From: Nitrospirota bacterium
GTDB taxonomy: Bacteria > Nitrospirota > Nitrospiria > Nitrospirales > UBA8639
Direction: 5' to 3'
DNA length: 5,568 nt
NCBI GenBank assembly: GCA_029879555.1
Contig: JAOUQB010000186.1
Span: forward strand, 1 to 5,568
A model generated the notes under the pieces. It worked only from the letters and a program-made list of their open reading frames with translations. It was not told the DNA's origin and did no database searches. This document shows, one piece after another, positions 5,449 through 5,568 of this stretch. The stretch's first letter is position 1. Each line of letters opens with the position of its first letter. The translations under genes and the position numbers were made by a program.

Positions 5449-5568
5449 TTAAGCCTCCTGCCAGCGACGAAAAACCAGGCAGGCATTGACACCGCCAAAT
5501 CCAAACGCATTGGAAATGGCCACATCAAGAGAACAGGCTCGTGACTGATTGGGGACATAATCCAGATC
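5449..5568 (-). CDS. fabF: 3-oxoacyl-[acyl-carrier-protein] synthase II (FabF), C-terminal end, cut by the window edge
   Basis: FabF is the beta-ketoacyl-ACP synthase that elongates fatty acyl chains by condensing acyl groups with malonyl-ACP. Only the last 39 codons are inside the window, read from the edge at 5568 to TAA at 5451-5449. They contain LDYVPNQSR near the start and [18 protein letters not shown] at residues 19-36 of the fragment. These match the C-terminal FabF/FabB signature, in which the SN(S/A)FGFGG segment closes the active site; its phenylalanine is the known gating residue in the family. The catalytic Cys-His-His residues lie outside the window. The position directly upstream of rnc in the same direction agrees with the widespread acpP-fabF-rnc order, which supports both calls. 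FabB is an alternative on motif alone but less likely beside rnc. Confidence 0.93.
   Translation of the reverse strand, partial: DLDYVPNQSRACSLDVAISNAFGFGGVNACLVFRRWQEA

Noticed and set aside
5457..5483. Inverted repeat CCTGCC/GGCAGG at the end of fabF
   Set aside because: It has six base pairs around a 15-nt loop inside coding sequence and no T-tract, so it is most likely chance.
5376..5558. 60-codon minus-strand open frame
   Set aside because: It is a shifted frame of the fabF 3' end; the correct frame gives the FabF C-terminal signature ending at 5449.
1..5568. CRISPR array, mobile element, tRNA or rRNA, toxin-antitoxin or defence genes
   Set aside because: No regularly spaced repeats, transposase or integrase motifs, tRNA-like folds or toxin/antitoxin signatures were seen on either strand.

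Overview
The window carries chromosomal housekeeping genes on the minus strand at both ends and three less familiar genes on the plus strand in the middle. Roughly balanced base composition, two GTG starts (folD, rnc), the order fabF-rnc-peptidyl-prolyl isomerase and the folD-panB pair suggest a free-living Gram-negative-type bacterium. A member of Nitrospirota with moderate GC (Nitrospira-like) would fit. That is a guess from gene style, because there is no rRNA or other marker here.

Left block, minus strand (1-1318): folD, then 18 bp later the first 147 codons of panB, which runs off the window. FolD interconverts 5,10-methylene-THF and 10-formyl-THF, and PanB uses 5,10-methylene-THF to make ketopantoate for pantothenate and CoA. 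The two probably share a transcript from a good sigma70-like promoter at about 1362-1391.

A 340-bp divergent intergenic region (1319-1658) separates folD from the plus-strand genes. It holds the folD promoter, a candidate outward promoter with a perfect TTGACA box, and a 30-codon open frame whose stop overlaps the next start as ATGA.

Middle block, plus strand (1659-3875): a small FMN split-barrel protein of the HugZ/HutZ type, an exported six-bladed beta-propeller protein (SMP-30/NHL-like), and a protein of unknown function with an eight-cysteine N-terminal cluster whose start overlaps the propeller gene by 8 nt. The last two look translationally coupled. The first may or may not share their transcript, as there is a 107-bp gap.

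Right block, minus strand (3922-5568), convergent with the middle block: the last 39 codons of fabF, a 170-bp gap with a possible rnc-specific extended -10 promoter and overlapping alternative hairpins, rnc (RNase III), and an exported cyclophilin-type peptidyl-prolyl isomerase. fabF-rnc adjacency is the classical fatty-acid/RNase III arrangement.

I found no mobile element, CRISPR array, tRNA, rRNA or defence system. The most unusual items are the propeller/Cys-cluster gene pair, the structured rnc leader and the short ORF before the HugZ-like gene. None amounts to a demonstrated new system.
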